Below, piece after piece: positions 7,915 through 17,496 of a DNA stretch of 64,000 bases. The translations under genes and the position numbers were made by a program. Within the stretch, counting starts at the first letter, position 1, and every line of letters begins with the position of its first letter. The notes under the pieces are model-generated. The model was not told the DNA's origin, searched no databases, and saw only the letters and a program-made list of their open reading frames with translations. Source of the stretch: Nitrospira sp. KM1 (GTDB taxonomy: Bacteria; Nitrospirota; Nitrospiria; Nitrospirales; Nitrospiraceae); assembly GCF_011405515.1 (NCBI RefSeq), contig NZ_AP022671.1, positions 2,976,001 to 3,040,000 on the forward strand, written 5' to 3'.

Positions 7915-10554
7915 TCACCCTTGAGCCTGCGCGCGCAGGGTCTCGAAGAGCCGATCGGCCGGCTGGTCAGGGTCGGTCTTCACGTTGCGAAACACCTCAT
8001 CGACGATGTGTGAGCCGAGCTTCCGGTACGATTCGAATTGCGATTCGTCGAAAAACTGGTCCGCCGTCGATTCGTGCGGAAATGCCGGATGGCTGGCCGC
8101 ATAATCGAGGATGTCGGTCGGTTCCTGCCCGCTCAGTGAAGGCTTGAGATACAATAGGAGGCCGCTCGGCGCTCCTGGATCCACCAGATCGTAACGGATC
8201 CTGCCGATCGCATGGTGACGCTCGCTGAAGGGCGATGAGTTCTGCCGGCGCAGTTTGCTCACGTCCATTTCGATTTCGATCCCCAAATCGATGCGGATCT
8301 TTCGAATCGCGTTCCCCAGATCGGAGAATCTCGACAATTGATCGCAGCCGGCATCGCTGACGACGATGATGTGGCAGCGCCTGCGGACCATTTCATAGAG
8401 CGCGAGGTTCTCGAAGTGGCCGCCGTCGGAGAGATAGACATATCGCCGCTCGTTATTGGTGAAGCCGAATGCCTCCGACAGGAGGGGGCCGACGGCGAAC
8501 TCCGGACAGGATCTCTTGTAGGCCGTCCGGCCGGCCTCCCCCGGATTTCCCAGCCACCATCCCAGCCGGATGTTGAACAGCGTCAACAGCAGCGTGACGG
8601 CAGGAGAAGAGTGGTAGCCCATGTTCGGGCTTGCGGCGGCTCCCGAGATGGCCAGCGCGGTTCCGATCGTGATGGCTTGATTGACGGCCGGATTCTTTCC
8701 ATATTCTCGCGTCGGACGGTAGCCCGGCGTCATATTCCCGCTCCCGGAGTGCAGAGGACTGACCGTGAACGACTGCGCCTTTCTTTGCTGCCAGGCGAGA
8801 TTGCTCCCGTGGACGAGGTTCAAGGCGATGTTGACGACGTGGAACGGTTTCTGAACCGGCTTGCCTGCAGGCGCCAGCTCCGCCATTTGGAAGTTATCGT
8901 GCGAATCGAAACCGGTGAAGGCGTTGGGTTCACGATCCCGTCCTCGCGATGCCCCGAGATACGCACGGATGAGGCGATTGCGGTACATGGCATGAAGGGA
9001 AAATTTGTTGATGTTGATGTAAAACGACATCAGGATGGCAAAGAGCCCCATCCCGGTCATGAACTGCCCCACCGTATTTGACGAGGCGTTATCCAAGATG
9101 ACGGAATTGGCCCATGCGAGCAGCATGAGCACCAGCACCACCGTCAGCGGGGCCAGCAGAAGCAGATAACTCTGGACCCCGATCCTCGCCCACCAACTCG
9201 GCCGCTCGTCGTCGCGCCGTACCGCGGTTTTTGAACCGAATCCGAAGAGGATGGTCAACAGTCCCGTGATGCCTCCAGCCGACGTGAGCCATCCTGGAAT
9301 ATAGGACAGGATGTGCGGCCCAAAAATCGCGATGCCGGAAATGCCGGACCAGGTGGCTGTTGCAATCAACGCCCAGGATCCTGAACGGCCCCACCATTCC
9401 CGGTCGTCATCGCCGGTCGCACGGCTCGAGATACCGATGAAGAGAGCGGCGGCGAGGAGAAACAGCGACAGAAAGGCCGGCACGGCCACGCAGGTGTACC
9501 AATTTTCGAACTGAGGCACGTCGTAGAGCGGTTCCGCCTTCATCAGCGCGAGCCACAGCAAGGCGCCGCCGAGTAACCCGCTGAGGGCGATCGTCAAGAG
9601 TTCCAGGTACCGCCACATATCGTTCCACGGTCGTCTGAGAATCAAGGCGGCGATCACCCAGGCGACGGTGTGCATGATCGCGGCTCCCGCCGCCAATGTC
9701 ACCGGGGTAGACAGCCCGTAGAGCGTCATGTGATCGAGCGTGCGGCCCGATTGGAGATACCAGTGCCATGCCAGGGCTAGACACACCGCGCCCACAACGA
9801 GGGGAGTGAGGCACAGCGCTAGAAAGGCCGGCTGTCCTTCGATCTGTTTCCAGATAGGGGCTGAACGCAGCTTGTGCAGGCTCGGCCTGCAAACATGCAG
9901 ATACACCAGATTGATCAATAGGAGCAGGCTTCCCAATGTGGCGGCGGTTCCAGCAATGGCATCTGAATGGGGGATGCGAAGGACCGATCGGTAGAGCAGA
10001 GGCCAAGCCAGGAAGGCAAGAAGAAACGGGATGAAGACCAGCCAATTTAGAATCAAGTTTCTCAGATAGGTGCCGACGAGAGTCCACGAGTCAGCGGACA
10101 GCAAGCCCAAACGAGGAGTCAAGTAGTTACTGTAGGCGCGAAGGTAAGCGATCGGCAGAGGCTCGATGCAGTCAGGCTTCGGTTCGAAGCGCAATTCATC
10201 GGCGACGCCTGCGAGTCCGCGCCGGTGATTGCGGATCCACGCCGACAGCCAACTCCCGATGTATCCCCCTCCCGAGACCGTAGACAGGTAATCGAATCGT
10301 TCCAGAACCTTGAGACGGGCCAATCCCTGCATGACGCCCAATGCGAACGTCGCGCTGCGTATGCCGCCCCCGGAGAGACAGAGCGCCATGCGCGGGCGGG
10401 TCAACGTATGAATGCGGGAATAGATCGCGGCGAGACGGTCGGCTTCGGACGCCGCCGGCCTGGGGGAAGCCAGCGGACCATGGATGGCGGTGTACTCCTC
10501 TTCGAGGACATGGGAAAGGTCAAAGGGGCCGTGTTCGTGAGAATCAGCAGCCAT
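7915..10554 (-). CDS. Multi-spanning patatin-like phospholipase
   Basis: An 879-residue patatin-fold acyl hydrolase with a large membrane insert. The oxyanion-hole motif GGGIR (62-66), the nucleophile Ser94 in TVSGGG and the Asp710-Gly-Gly motif form the Ser-Asp dyad. The elbow is T-x-S-x-G rather than the usual G-x-S-x-G. Between them, roughly residues 165-510, lie many hydrophobic helices, so the two catalytic halves are separated in sequence by the membrane part. It is the last gene of a three-gene operon, 12 bases after a lipoprotein patatin. The likely activity is lipid deacylation at the inner membrane; the substrate is unknown. Confidence 0.8.
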   Translation of the reverse strand: MAADSHEHGPFDLSHVLEEEYTAIHGPLASPRPAASEADRLAAIYSRIHTLTRPRMALCLSGGGIRSATFALGVMQGLARLKVLERFDYLSTVSGGGYIGSWLSAWIRNHRRGLAGVADELRFEPKPDCIEPLPIAYLRAYSNYLTPRLGLLSADSWTLVGTYLRNLILNWLVFIPFLLAFLAWPLLYRSVLRIPHSDAIAGTAATLGSLLLLINLVYLHVCRPSLHKLRSAPIWKQIEGQPAFLALCLTPLVVGAVCLALAWHWYLQSGRTLDHMTLYGLSTPVTLAAGAAIMHTVAWVIAALILRRPWNDMWRYLELLTIALSGLLGGALLWLALMKAEPLYDVPQFENWYTCVAVPAFLSLFLLAAALFIGISSRATGDDDREWWGRSGSWALIATATWSGISGIAIFGPHILSYIPGWLTSAGGITGLLTILFGFGSKTAVRRDDERPSWWARIGVQSYLLLLAPLTVVLVLMLLAWANSVILDNASSNTVGQFMTGMGLFAILMSFYININKFSLHAMYRNRLIRAYLGASRGRDREPNAFTGFDSHDNFQMAELAPAGKPVQKPFHVVNIALNLVHGSNLAWQQRKAQSFTVSPLHSGSGNMTPGYRPTREYGKNPAVNQAITIGTALAISGAAASPNMGYHSSPAVTLLLTLFNIRLGWWLGNPGEAGRTAYKRSCPEFAVGPLLSEAFGFTNNERRYVYLSDGGHFENLALYEMVRRRCHIIVVSDAGCDQLSRFSDLGNAIRKIRIDLGIEIEMDVSKLRRQNSSPFSERHHAIGRIRYDLVDPGAPSGLLLYLKPSLSGQEPTDILDYAASHPAFPHESTADQFFDESQFESYRKLGSHIVDEVFRNVKTDPDQPADRLFETLRAQAQG

Positions 10555-10566
10555 GTGCGCCTGCGA

Positions 10567-12003
10567 TCATTTCGCTTCGAGAAAGCCCACGATGCGATGA
10601 CGGTACTGCTCTACCACCTTGCGGGCGGCTTTGAGGAGTAAATCGCCATGACAAGGGGTCTTAATTTTGAACAAGGTCGGGATCACACTGACTGCCTGCT
10701 GAATCTGCTTCGGCGTCACATCCGTTGAAAAGTCTTTGCGACAGCTCTCCGGCAGATCTTGATACCCGGTCCATTCGGCATCGACGTGTTTCAAGACCAC
10801 GATCCGCAAATGAGCAAAATCCGGCAACACCACTCCCTGCGTCCTCAAGCTGTGCCAGAGTAGCGTCTGATAGGTATTGGCTCGTTCTTCCATGATCCCC
10901 ACGATGCGCGACGGATCCTCACGGAATACCTGAAATCCCTTGTCGTTGCCATCCAGCTCCGGGCCTCCCGCATCGAAGGGAAAAGACGTGTCGATAACGA
11001 TGATGAGCCCGCGCTTGGTGGAACCCTGCGGGATCTTCTTGAGAAAGAGGGTGGTCAGCGATTCTGTCCCGAGATTATCGAACAGCCCCCCGTCCCCGAT
11101 GTGCATATAGGTCGGGGATCCTTCAATGCGGTAGGTCACCGGCCCGACGACTGGCGGAAAGGACGCCGATGTCGCCACGGCGAGCGACAGCCGGAGATTT
11201 CTGTAGTCGGCTCCTACACGTTCGAACGTGAGTGGCAGAAACTGCCGGCTGGCCTTGTCGAGTCCCTTCTGAATGATGGCCATGCCTTCCGGAGTGACGG
11301 GCACGGGCCGGTCCGGTTTCTTCAATTCATCGATCAGAATGTCGATGAAATCGTAATCGAAGTCTGCGGCGGGCAGCGTGGTAAAGGCAAAGCGCCGGCC
11401 GGAGTTATACACCGTTCCGTTCAGGATGACTCGCGGGATATCTCCACGGTGTTCCCTTTCGTAGACCTGGGCGAATGTCATGTCGTGCAGGAATTGCGCA
11501 TCCCATACCTCGGAAAGGGAATAGGCCAGTTTGGTCGGGTTGAAGGCACGGAAGTACGCCAACTGCCGAACGACTCCGCGCTCCTGAAAATTGGTCTGCA
11601 TGGCCGTCTTGTAGCCGGAGAAAAACTCACGATATCGAGGGGACAGTCCTTCCCCTGTCAGCATCGGTTCAGCCCTCGGCGGCTTGTTCGCGATATAGTA
11701 TGCCGTGGCAAGGCTCCCACCCGACACGCTGGACATATAGCTCACGGTCTCCAGTACGCTCCGCCGCGCGGCGCCTTGCTGGACTGAGGTTTCCGCCAGA
11801 GCTTCCAACGCGCCGGCGGCGAACGTCGCCGCACGGCTCCCACCCCCGGACACCGCCAGCCCGACGAGCAGTTCTTGATCCTCCAATGGCGCGAACAGCG
11901 CGGCGGCATCTTTTGGTTGAGCGGGCAGGTCGTGGATCTTCGCGAAGCAACCGGTGAGCGTGAGACACAGCAGCGCACCGATAACAACAGGCGAGTCGTT
12001 CAT
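10567..12003 (-). CDS. Patatin-like phospholipase, lipoprotein
   Basis: A 478-residue protein with a type II signal peptide (lipobox LTGC, Cys19), so it is probably anchored in the envelope. The patatin features are GGGSR (53-57), Ser94 in SVSGGS and Asp304 in GDGG. It shares design with the downstream membrane patatin, including the SVSGG/TVSGG elbow that lacks the first Gly of G-x-S-x-G. The start at 12003 gives a clean signal peptide and has GGAG just upstream; an ATG five codons earlier is possible. Longer upstream readings would overlap the preceding gene. Phospholipase or lysophospholipase activity is expected from the family. Confidence 0.85.
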   Translation of the reverse strand: MNDSPVVIGALLCLTLTGCFAKIHDLPAQPKDAAALFAPLEDQELLVGLAVSGGGSRAATFAAGALEALAETSVQQGAARRSVLETVSYMSSVSGGSLATAYYIANKPPRAEPMLTGEGLSPRYREFFSGYKTAMQTNFQERGVVRQLAYFRAFNPTKLAYSLSEVWDAQFLHDMTFAQVYEREHRGDIPRVILNGTVYNSGRRFAFTTLPAADFDYDFIDILIDELKKPDRPVPVTPEGMAIIQKGLDKASRQFLPLTFERVGADYRNLRLSLAVATSASFPPVVGPVTYRIEGSPTYMHIGDGGLFDNLGTESLTTLFLKKIPQGSTKRGLIIVIDTSFPFDAGGPELDGNDKGFQVFREDPSRIVGIMEERANTYQTLLWHSLRTQGVVLPDFAHLRIVVLKHVDAEWTGYQDLPESCRKDFSTDVTPKQIQQAVSVIPTLFKIKTPCHGDLLLKAARKVVEQYRHRIVGFLEAK

Positions 12004-12044
12004 AGCTCCATCTCCCATAATGAATGCGGCGTGCCGCAATCGAT

Positions 12045-13073
12045 TCAGCCGGCAGATTCCCGAATGAGCCCGCGGTGCGCCATCGGCCGCCGGGTCTGTT
12101 TCACCCGGAAGTAGCAGAACCCTTCGTGCTCGATAAGTTTCCGCGCAATGATGCCTCCTGCAGCTTCCAGGGAAGCCGCCAGGGTTTCGTTTCCTGTTCC
12201 GAAGACTCCGGCCCCACGGACGACTTTTCCCACCTCTGCCGTCACGGCGGCTTCTGCTCGCAAGGCGTCGCGCGTCACTCGAGCCAGGGCGTCCAGCGGG
12301 ATGGGCGGATGATCGGCGCTGAATTCCGGATACGGCGGAATGTCCGGCGGCCACGATATCTGCAGAGCGGTGGCTCCGCTCACCGCTGGAACTTGGAACG
12401 CTGCGTCGAAGAAGGCCTCGAGAAAAATCCTGGTCAGATCCGCGGTGATACCCTGCGACGTCACCGCCTTCGCAACGCTGCGCAAGGGACGGTCGGATGT
12501 AGAAAGGTCGTGGGAGAGACCTGGAAACATGAATATGTTGCCGTTGCGATCGACGAACCCGCCCGACATGGCGGACTTGTTCGCCGATGCGTGAAGCTGG
12601 GCGGCAATGTTCCCGAAATACGCCTTGTTATAGGCGGACAGCAACAGGGTAAAGCGCGACACATCGCGCTCCAGATCATCTTCGTCGAAGTCCAAGTGGG
12701 CGTGCCAGCGATTGATGGCGGCAACCACTTTCCGGAGGAGGCTCACATCGAGCCGCCGGTTGGGTGATTCCTCCAACTCGAACACGATGGTCTGCAGGCC
12801 GTTCAGGCCGTCGGCTTCCTGTGGTTGCCGGTTCAGCAGATGCTTCACCAGCTTTGCGACGGGATCGACGGTTTCCTGCGCCTCAGAGGTCTGTTTCTTC
12901 GGCGGCGCCACACAGGCGACGTATTGTTGGATCGCGCGGTCATCTCCAGCGAGCTTTTCGCGAAATGACGCTCGATGGAGATCCAAGTTCTGCCGAAGAT
13001 CGAGCACGGAAGATGTGCAAGAGGTCAGGCACAGGAGGCCGGTCAAAGGAAGCAAGCCGCGAAAGAGAGGCAT
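12045..13073 (-). CDS. Lipoprotein of unknown function, patatin operon
   Basis: A protein of about 342 residues with a short signal peptide ending in LTSC, a good lipobox. I recognise no enzymatic motif. The rest looks soluble and mostly helical, with a Gly-rich segment reading MSGGFVDRNGNIF near the middle. It is the first gene of the lipoprotein-patatin-patatin operon, 41 bases before the lipoprotein patatin, so it may act with that enzyme at the same membrane. The start is uncertain: the ATG at 13073 is chosen because GGGA lies eight bases upstream; an ATG at 13082 and a GTG at 13091 are also in frame. Confidence 0.65.
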   Translation of the reverse strand: MPLFRGLLPLTGLLCLTSCTSSVLDLRQNLDLHRASFREKLAGDDRAIQQYVACVAPPKKQTSEAQETVDPVAKLVKHLLNRQPQEADGLNGLQTIVFELEESPNRRLDVSLLRKVVAAINRWHAHLDFDEDDLERDVSRFTLLLSAYNKAYFGNIAAQLHASANKSAMSGGFVDRNGNIFMFPGLSHDLSTSDRPLRSVAKAVTSQGITADLTRIFLEAFFDAAFQVPAVSGATALQISWPPDIPPYPEFSADHPPIPLDALARVTRDALRAEAAVTAEVGKVVRGAGVFGTGNETLAASLEAAGGIIARKLIEHEGFCYFRVKQTRRPMAHRGLIRESAG

Positions 13074-13173
13074 GTGCGTCATCCCATCCACACTGGTTGT
13101 TGTCCATGCCCTCGCAGGTAATGTCCGTAAAACGACTCGACCTCTGATCGGCTGCTCGACCGGACCGTGCGGA

Positions 13174-13737
13174 CTAATGTTTTTTGTCCTTTTGCATGAT
13201 CTTATCCGTCCAGGCCAGGAGAATGGCCGACCCGAGAAACGTCATATGAATGAAAATCTTCCATTTGATGTGTTCGGGATCCTCATTGGCCACGTTGACA
13301 AAGGCCTTCAGCAGGTGAATGCTGGAGATCCCAATCAGGGAAGCCGCCAGTTTGACCTTGATCGTGCCGGGGTCCACGTGGCTCAACCAGTCCGGTCTAT
13401 CGGGATGGCCGTCGAGATCCAGTTTGCTGACGAACGTGGCGTAGCCTCCGATCACGACCATAGTCAGGAGATTGGCGACCATGGTGATATCGATCAGGCC
13501 GAGGACGCCGAGCATGAACGTCGTTTCTTCCAGCCGATGGATGTGCGTGATCATTTCCCAGAGTTCGCCCAGAAATTTGTACGCGTACAGCGTTTCTGCG
13601 ACGATCAACCCTCCGTACAGAGGAGCCTGGATCCAGCGGCTGGCGAACACGACGATTTCGAAGGCGTGCTCGACGGGATGATCCTTGAGATAACGCGCGC
13701 TGCGAATGTCATCCTGTTCTAGATGGCCGTCGGACAT
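13174..13737 (-). CDS. UPF0114 (YqhA) family membrane protein
   Basis: A 187-residue membrane protein with about four helices, recognisable as the YqhA/UPF0114 family from the pattern FASRWIQAPLYGGLIVAE near the start, the HRLEE and GLIDITMVANLL segments and the KLAASLIGISSIHLL segment. The biochemical function of the family is not established. The ATG at 13737 has AAGGAG upstream at good spacing; a longer frame adds 13 residues with no ribosome site. The gene ends 100 bases before the patatin operon on the same strand. The 168 bases between this gene and the next response regulator hold no recognisable gene. Confidence 0.8.
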   Translation of the reverse strand: MSDGHLEQDDIRSARYLKDHPVEHAFEIVVFASRWIQAPLYGGLIVAETLYAYKFLGELWEMITHIHRLEETTFMLGVLGLIDITMVANLLTMVVIGGYATFVSKLDLDGHPDRPDWLSHVDPGTIKVKLAASLIGISSIHLLKAFVNVANEDPEHIKWKIFIHMTFLGSAILLAWTDKIMQKDKKH

Positions 13738-13905
13738 CACATCTCCTTGGCGGTGGTGCGTGTTGAGTAGGCGCAACGAAGGACTGGCACGATTCGTTGC
13801 GGGCGTATCCTAGAGGCAGGCCATCGTCGTGTCAATTGCGTCCGAATGGACCGGGTCATCGCGAGCGACGGAGGCAGCAATGATGCGCTGTCGTCGAGCC
13901 GGCAG

Positions 13906-14589
13906 TTATGTCACATCGGCGCGCGATGAAGGAGCCTTGAAGCTTCCCGCGTACAGCGCGGCCACCTGGGAGCGGCGTCCGATCTGAAGCTTGGAATAGA
14001 TATTGGCCAGATAATTTTTTACGGTTTTTTCACTTAGATTCAGCTGTCCGGCGATTTCCTTGTTCGTCATGCCGTCCGCCACGAGCGGCAGCAGGCGTTG
14101 CTCCTGCGGGGAGAGCAACGGCCGTTTCGACGGCCCTCCCGACGCGGAAGACTGCTTGAGCCACTGCACGCCGTACTTGGTAAGTCGCGGGTCCACCAAC
14201 GGCTGACCGCAGGCCACGGTTCTGATGGCGCGGATGAGCGCATCGGACGCGATATCCTTCAGTACATAGCCGTGTGCACCGGAGAGGATGGCCTCGAGCA
14301 CGGTATGATCGTCGGCGAAACTGGTCAGGAACAACACCTTTGTCCCGGGACACGACGAGAGGATTTCTCTCGCGGCCTCGACGCCGCTTCCGTCCGGCAA
14401 ACGGATATCAAGCAGCACCACATCCGGTTTCAGACGAAGGCTCATGGTCCTCGCCTCCTCCTTTCCGGCCGCCTGTCCCACCACTTTGATGCCTGGCGTG
14501 AGACCGAGCACCGCCCCCAGTCCGATCCGGACGACCTCATGATCGTCCACGATGAGCAGCCGTATGACTTTTGATTTTTGAGCGTCCAT
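13906..14589 (-). CDS. NarL/FixJ-family response regulator
   Basis: A 227-residue DNA-binding regulator. The receiver domain has the acidic pair in VDDHE (15-17), the phospho-acceptor Asp61 in LLDIRLPDG and a Lys in YVLKD. After a Ser/Pro linker, a LuxR-type helix-turn-helix follows, with LSPQEQRLLPLVADG and TNKEIAGQLNLSEKTVKNYL. It starts one base after the stop of the large sensor kinase, so the two are co-translated and form a cognate pair. Target genes cannot be told from sequence. It resembles the second response regulator at 17497-18171, which suggests duplication. Confidence 0.92.
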   Translation of the reverse strand: MDAQKSKVIRLLIVDDHEVVRIGLGAVLGLTPGIKVVGQAAGKEEARTMSLRLKPDVVLLDIRLPDGSGVEAAREILSSCPGTKVLFLTSFADDHTVLEAILSGAHGYVLKDIASDALIRAIRTVACGQPLVDPRLTKYGVQWLKQSSASGGPSKRPLLSPQEQRLLPLVADGMTNKEIAGQLNLSEKTVKNYLANIYSKLQIGRRSQVAALYAGSFKAPSSRADVT

Positions 14590-14590
14590 G

Positions 14591-17317
14591 TTATTCAACT
14601 CCTGGCAGTTCGACGGTGATACAAGTGCCACGACCCGGTGCACTTTCGAGCACCAGCCGCGCGCGGATGTTCTTCGCGCGGGCCGCGATGTTCATCAATC
14701 CGTGTCCATGGATGCGCTTCCGTTTGGGGTCGAATCCGATGCCGTCGTCGGAGATCTGCATCACCACGGAGTTCGATTCGCGGCGAAGGGAAACTTGCCG
14801 GTTCGCCGCCTGTCCGTGCCGGACGCTGTTGCTCAGCGCCTCCCTGGCGATGTTCAACAATTGTTCCGCCTGCACCGGAGAAATCGCTTCGATGACGCGG
14901 TCTTCCACGGCGAGGTCCGCCGCTTTCCGGTCGTTGGAAGAAAATGAATCCACGATTTGGCGCAGGGCTTGCCGGAAATTCATCGAAGGGCTCGGTCCCT
15001 GCTTCAGGAGGGCGATGAACGTTCGCACATCCGTCACCAATTGATTGAGTTGGTCGATCGCCTGAGTCATGTAGGTCTTGGACCGGCGAATCGATTGTCC
15101 GGCCACGAGTTTCCCGGCTTCCAGTTGCATGCCCACTGCATAGAGCGACTGCAGGATATTGTCGTGGAGGTCTTGACTGAGCCGTTCCCGCGATTCCGAT
15201 GCCTGTTTCCGTTCCGTGATGTCCTGGACGACCGCCAAGAGCAGGGGGCCAGGATGGTTGGGCATGTCCACTCCGGTGGCGCGGACCGATACCCAGATAG
15301 TTTCCCCGGTTTTCTTGATATAGCGCTTTTCCAAGGCATACTCGGACCGCATGCCATGATACAACTCGTCCGTCAGAGCCACGTTTTTCGGGAGGTCGTC
15401 GGGATGGATATACAGATGATAGCTGTGTCCGACGACCTCCGATTCCGGATATCCGGTGAGGTCGCAGAATGCTCGGTTGGCCGAAAGCAGGCGTTGCTTA
15501 TTGTCCAGGATGACGAGTCCCACGGGGGCCTCCTCCACAAACCGCTGCAGACGGGCCTCGCTGACCCGCAACGCCTCCTCAGCCCGTTTTTGCTCGGTAA
15601 TGTCGGACCCGACTGTCACGACACATTTCACGCCGTTGAGCTCGATCAATTCGGACGAAACCAGGCAACGCCGCAACGAACGTTCCTTCGTATAAAAGTC
15701 CATCTCTTGATTGCGCAGCGATCCCGCTGCGACCAGCCGCTTCAGGAAGTCCGCTCGGCTGGACAACGTAGGCCAGAGACCGAGATTGAGGGTCGTCTGC
15801 CCAACCACTTCGTCGCGGCGGTACCCGAACAGGCGCAGCGAGGCCTCGTTGATTTCCACGCACCGTCCCGTGTCCAGTTCGGTCACGATGATCGGATGCG
15901 GACTCATGCGGAAGGCCTTGCTGAAGCGTTCCTCGCTGGTTCGTAACGCCTCCTCGACCTCCTTCCGGGCCGTGATGTCACGGACGACACAGGCGACAGT
16001 GGCTTTGACGAGCCCCGCTGCGGGGATGCGGCTCAAGACAGCGGAAAAATAGTGACGATACCCGCTGATCGCCAAATCATATTCGATCGCTCGGGTCTCG
16101 CCGGTGTCCAGCACCTGTCGGATCACTTCCAGATGCGCTCCACCCTGTTCTACGCCAAAGACATCCGTCAGGGCTTTGCCGATAATGTCCCGTCTCGGCA
16201 GGGCCAGCATGGCTTCATTCTTCGTCCACACATTGAGATAGGTCCCGGTCTCGTCGAATTCAAATGCAAGGTCATCGAGAGCGTCGAGGAACGACCGGAG
16301 CCGGGCTTCACTTTTCACTTGGGCGGCCTCCGCCCGCTTCAGGTCGGATTGGTCCACATACAGACCGACAGCGGTGGATGATCGCCCCGATTCGGCCGGT
16401 ACGAAGACCGGCCACAACAACAGATCCAGTATGGATCCGTCTTTGCGACACCGCCGGAGTTCGATCGGGCCGGTGATGTCCCCCAGGAGCCCCTGCTCCC
16501 AGAGCACAGAGGCCGCGGCTTCCTCGCCATTGGGAATATACGGCAGTTCGCGCCCCAGGACCTCCTCCTCTGTCCAACCGAAGAGACGCGTCGCGGCCTG
16601 GTTCCAGGTCGTGATCCGGGCATTCTCATCCAGACTCACGAGGGGAAGCGGAGATTCCCGCACCAGCGTGGAAAGCAGTTGGGTGGTGTGCCGGTGCTCC
16701 GTGACATTTTCACAGACGACCATGATGACCAATCCTCGGTGGGGATCGACTGCCGCGCGGGCGCGCTCGTGGACCCACAGCCGGCTGCCGTTCTTCCTGA
16801 CCTTCCGGATCTCCCATTCGAATGTGTCGCCTGGATGCGAGGAGCACGTCTTCAATTGGCGGTGGATCGTCTCATGATCGCCCGATTCAAACACGGTCAG
16901 TACTGATTTCCTGACCAGCTCGTCTCGACGATATCCGAGCTGTTCGGCGCCATAGGTGTTGACGGACAGGACGATGCCGTCGGGAGACAGAATGAAATAC
17001 ATCGAGGGGTTGTTGTCGTAAAGAAACTGAAACTGCTGCTCGCTCTCCCTGAGGGCCTCCTCCGTCCTCTCCCGCTTGCGAAGTGCATGCTCCAGATCAT
17101 CGACGGTGCGCTGCATGGTCTCGACGATCGTTCGGACTTCCGTCAGGAGGCTGTTCTCAGTGCCGTGTGCCTCGGAGAACGGCGCCGCGGGTCCATTGCT
17201 TCGCGCATTCGCACGGGTGGCATGATCGAAAAGCTGTCGAAGGCGTACCAGTTGGGTCTTGAGGGATTCGATCTCGACAGACGAGGGAGAAGATGTCGAA
17301 AGCGGACGCTTCAGCAT
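14591..17317 (-). CDS. Multi-PAS histidine kinase (HisKA_3)
   Basis: A 908-residue sensor kinase. A short coiled-coil start is followed by five PAS-like modules, each opening with a pattern such as SEERFSKAFRMSPHPI, and several ending in a PAC-like YxRxDG segment. The C-terminus has the HisKA_3 dimerisation helix with His718 in QDLHDNILQSL, then the HATPase domain with DDGIGFDP and GLMNIAARA. No membrane helix is visible, so it should sense a cytoplasmic signal such as redox state or a small ligand. The ATG at 17317 has only a weak ribosome-binding site; upstream TTG codons are in frame. It pairs with the response regulator ending at 13906. Confidence 0.88.
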   Translation of the reverse strand: MLKRPLSTSSPSSVEIESLKTQLVRLRQLFDHATRANARSNGPAAPFSEAHGTENSLLTEVRTIVETMQRTVDDLEHALRKRERTEEALRESEQQFQFLYDNNPSMYFILSPDGIVLSVNTYGAEQLGYRRDELVRKSVLTVFESGDHETIHRQLKTCSSHPGDTFEWEIRKVRKNGSRLWVHERARAAVDPHRGLVIMVVCENVTEHRHTTQLLSTLVRESPLPLVSLDENARITTWNQAATRLFGWTEEEVLGRELPYIPNGEEAAASVLWEQGLLGDITGPIELRRCRKDGSILDLLLWPVFVPAESGRSSTAVGLYVDQSDLKRAEAAQVKSEARLRSFLDALDDLAFEFDETGTYLNVWTKNEAMLALPRRDIIGKALTDVFGVEQGGAHLEVIRQVLDTGETRAIEYDLAISGYRHYFSAVLSRIPAAGLVKATVACVVRDITARKEVEEALRTSEERFSKAFRMSPHPIIVTELDTGRCVEINEASLRLFGYRRDEVVGQTTLNLGLWPTLSSRADFLKRLVAAGSLRNQEMDFYTKERSLRRCLVSSELIELNGVKCVVTVGSDITEQKRAEEALRVSEARLQRFVEEAPVGLVILDNKQRLLSANRAFCDLTGYPESEVVGHSYHLYIHPDDLPKNVALTDELYHGMRSEYALEKRYIKKTGETIWVSVRATGVDMPNHPGPLLLAVVQDITERKQASESRERLSQDLHDNILQSLYAVGMQLEAGKLVAGQSIRRSKTYMTQAIDQLNQLVTDVRTFIALLKQGPSPSMNFRQALRQIVDSFSSNDRKAADLAVEDRVIEAISPVQAEQLLNIAREALSNSVRHGQAANRQVSLRRESNSVVMQISDDGIGFDPKRKRIHGHGLMNIAARAKNIRARLVLESAPGRGTCITVELPGVE

Positions 17318-17496
17318 GTACGTGCCCCGCTGCAAACCTCCGACCCTCAAGACACACAGCGGACGCGAATGAAGGTCGAAAGGGACGTTCAGCCCGTTAG
17401 CATAGAGCCGGGTGCCTTGTAATTGCTAGGTGGAAGCGGAGGAGGACTCAAATGCACTTCAGGCGACGGTCCGACAAGACGGGTATGCCGGGGAAG

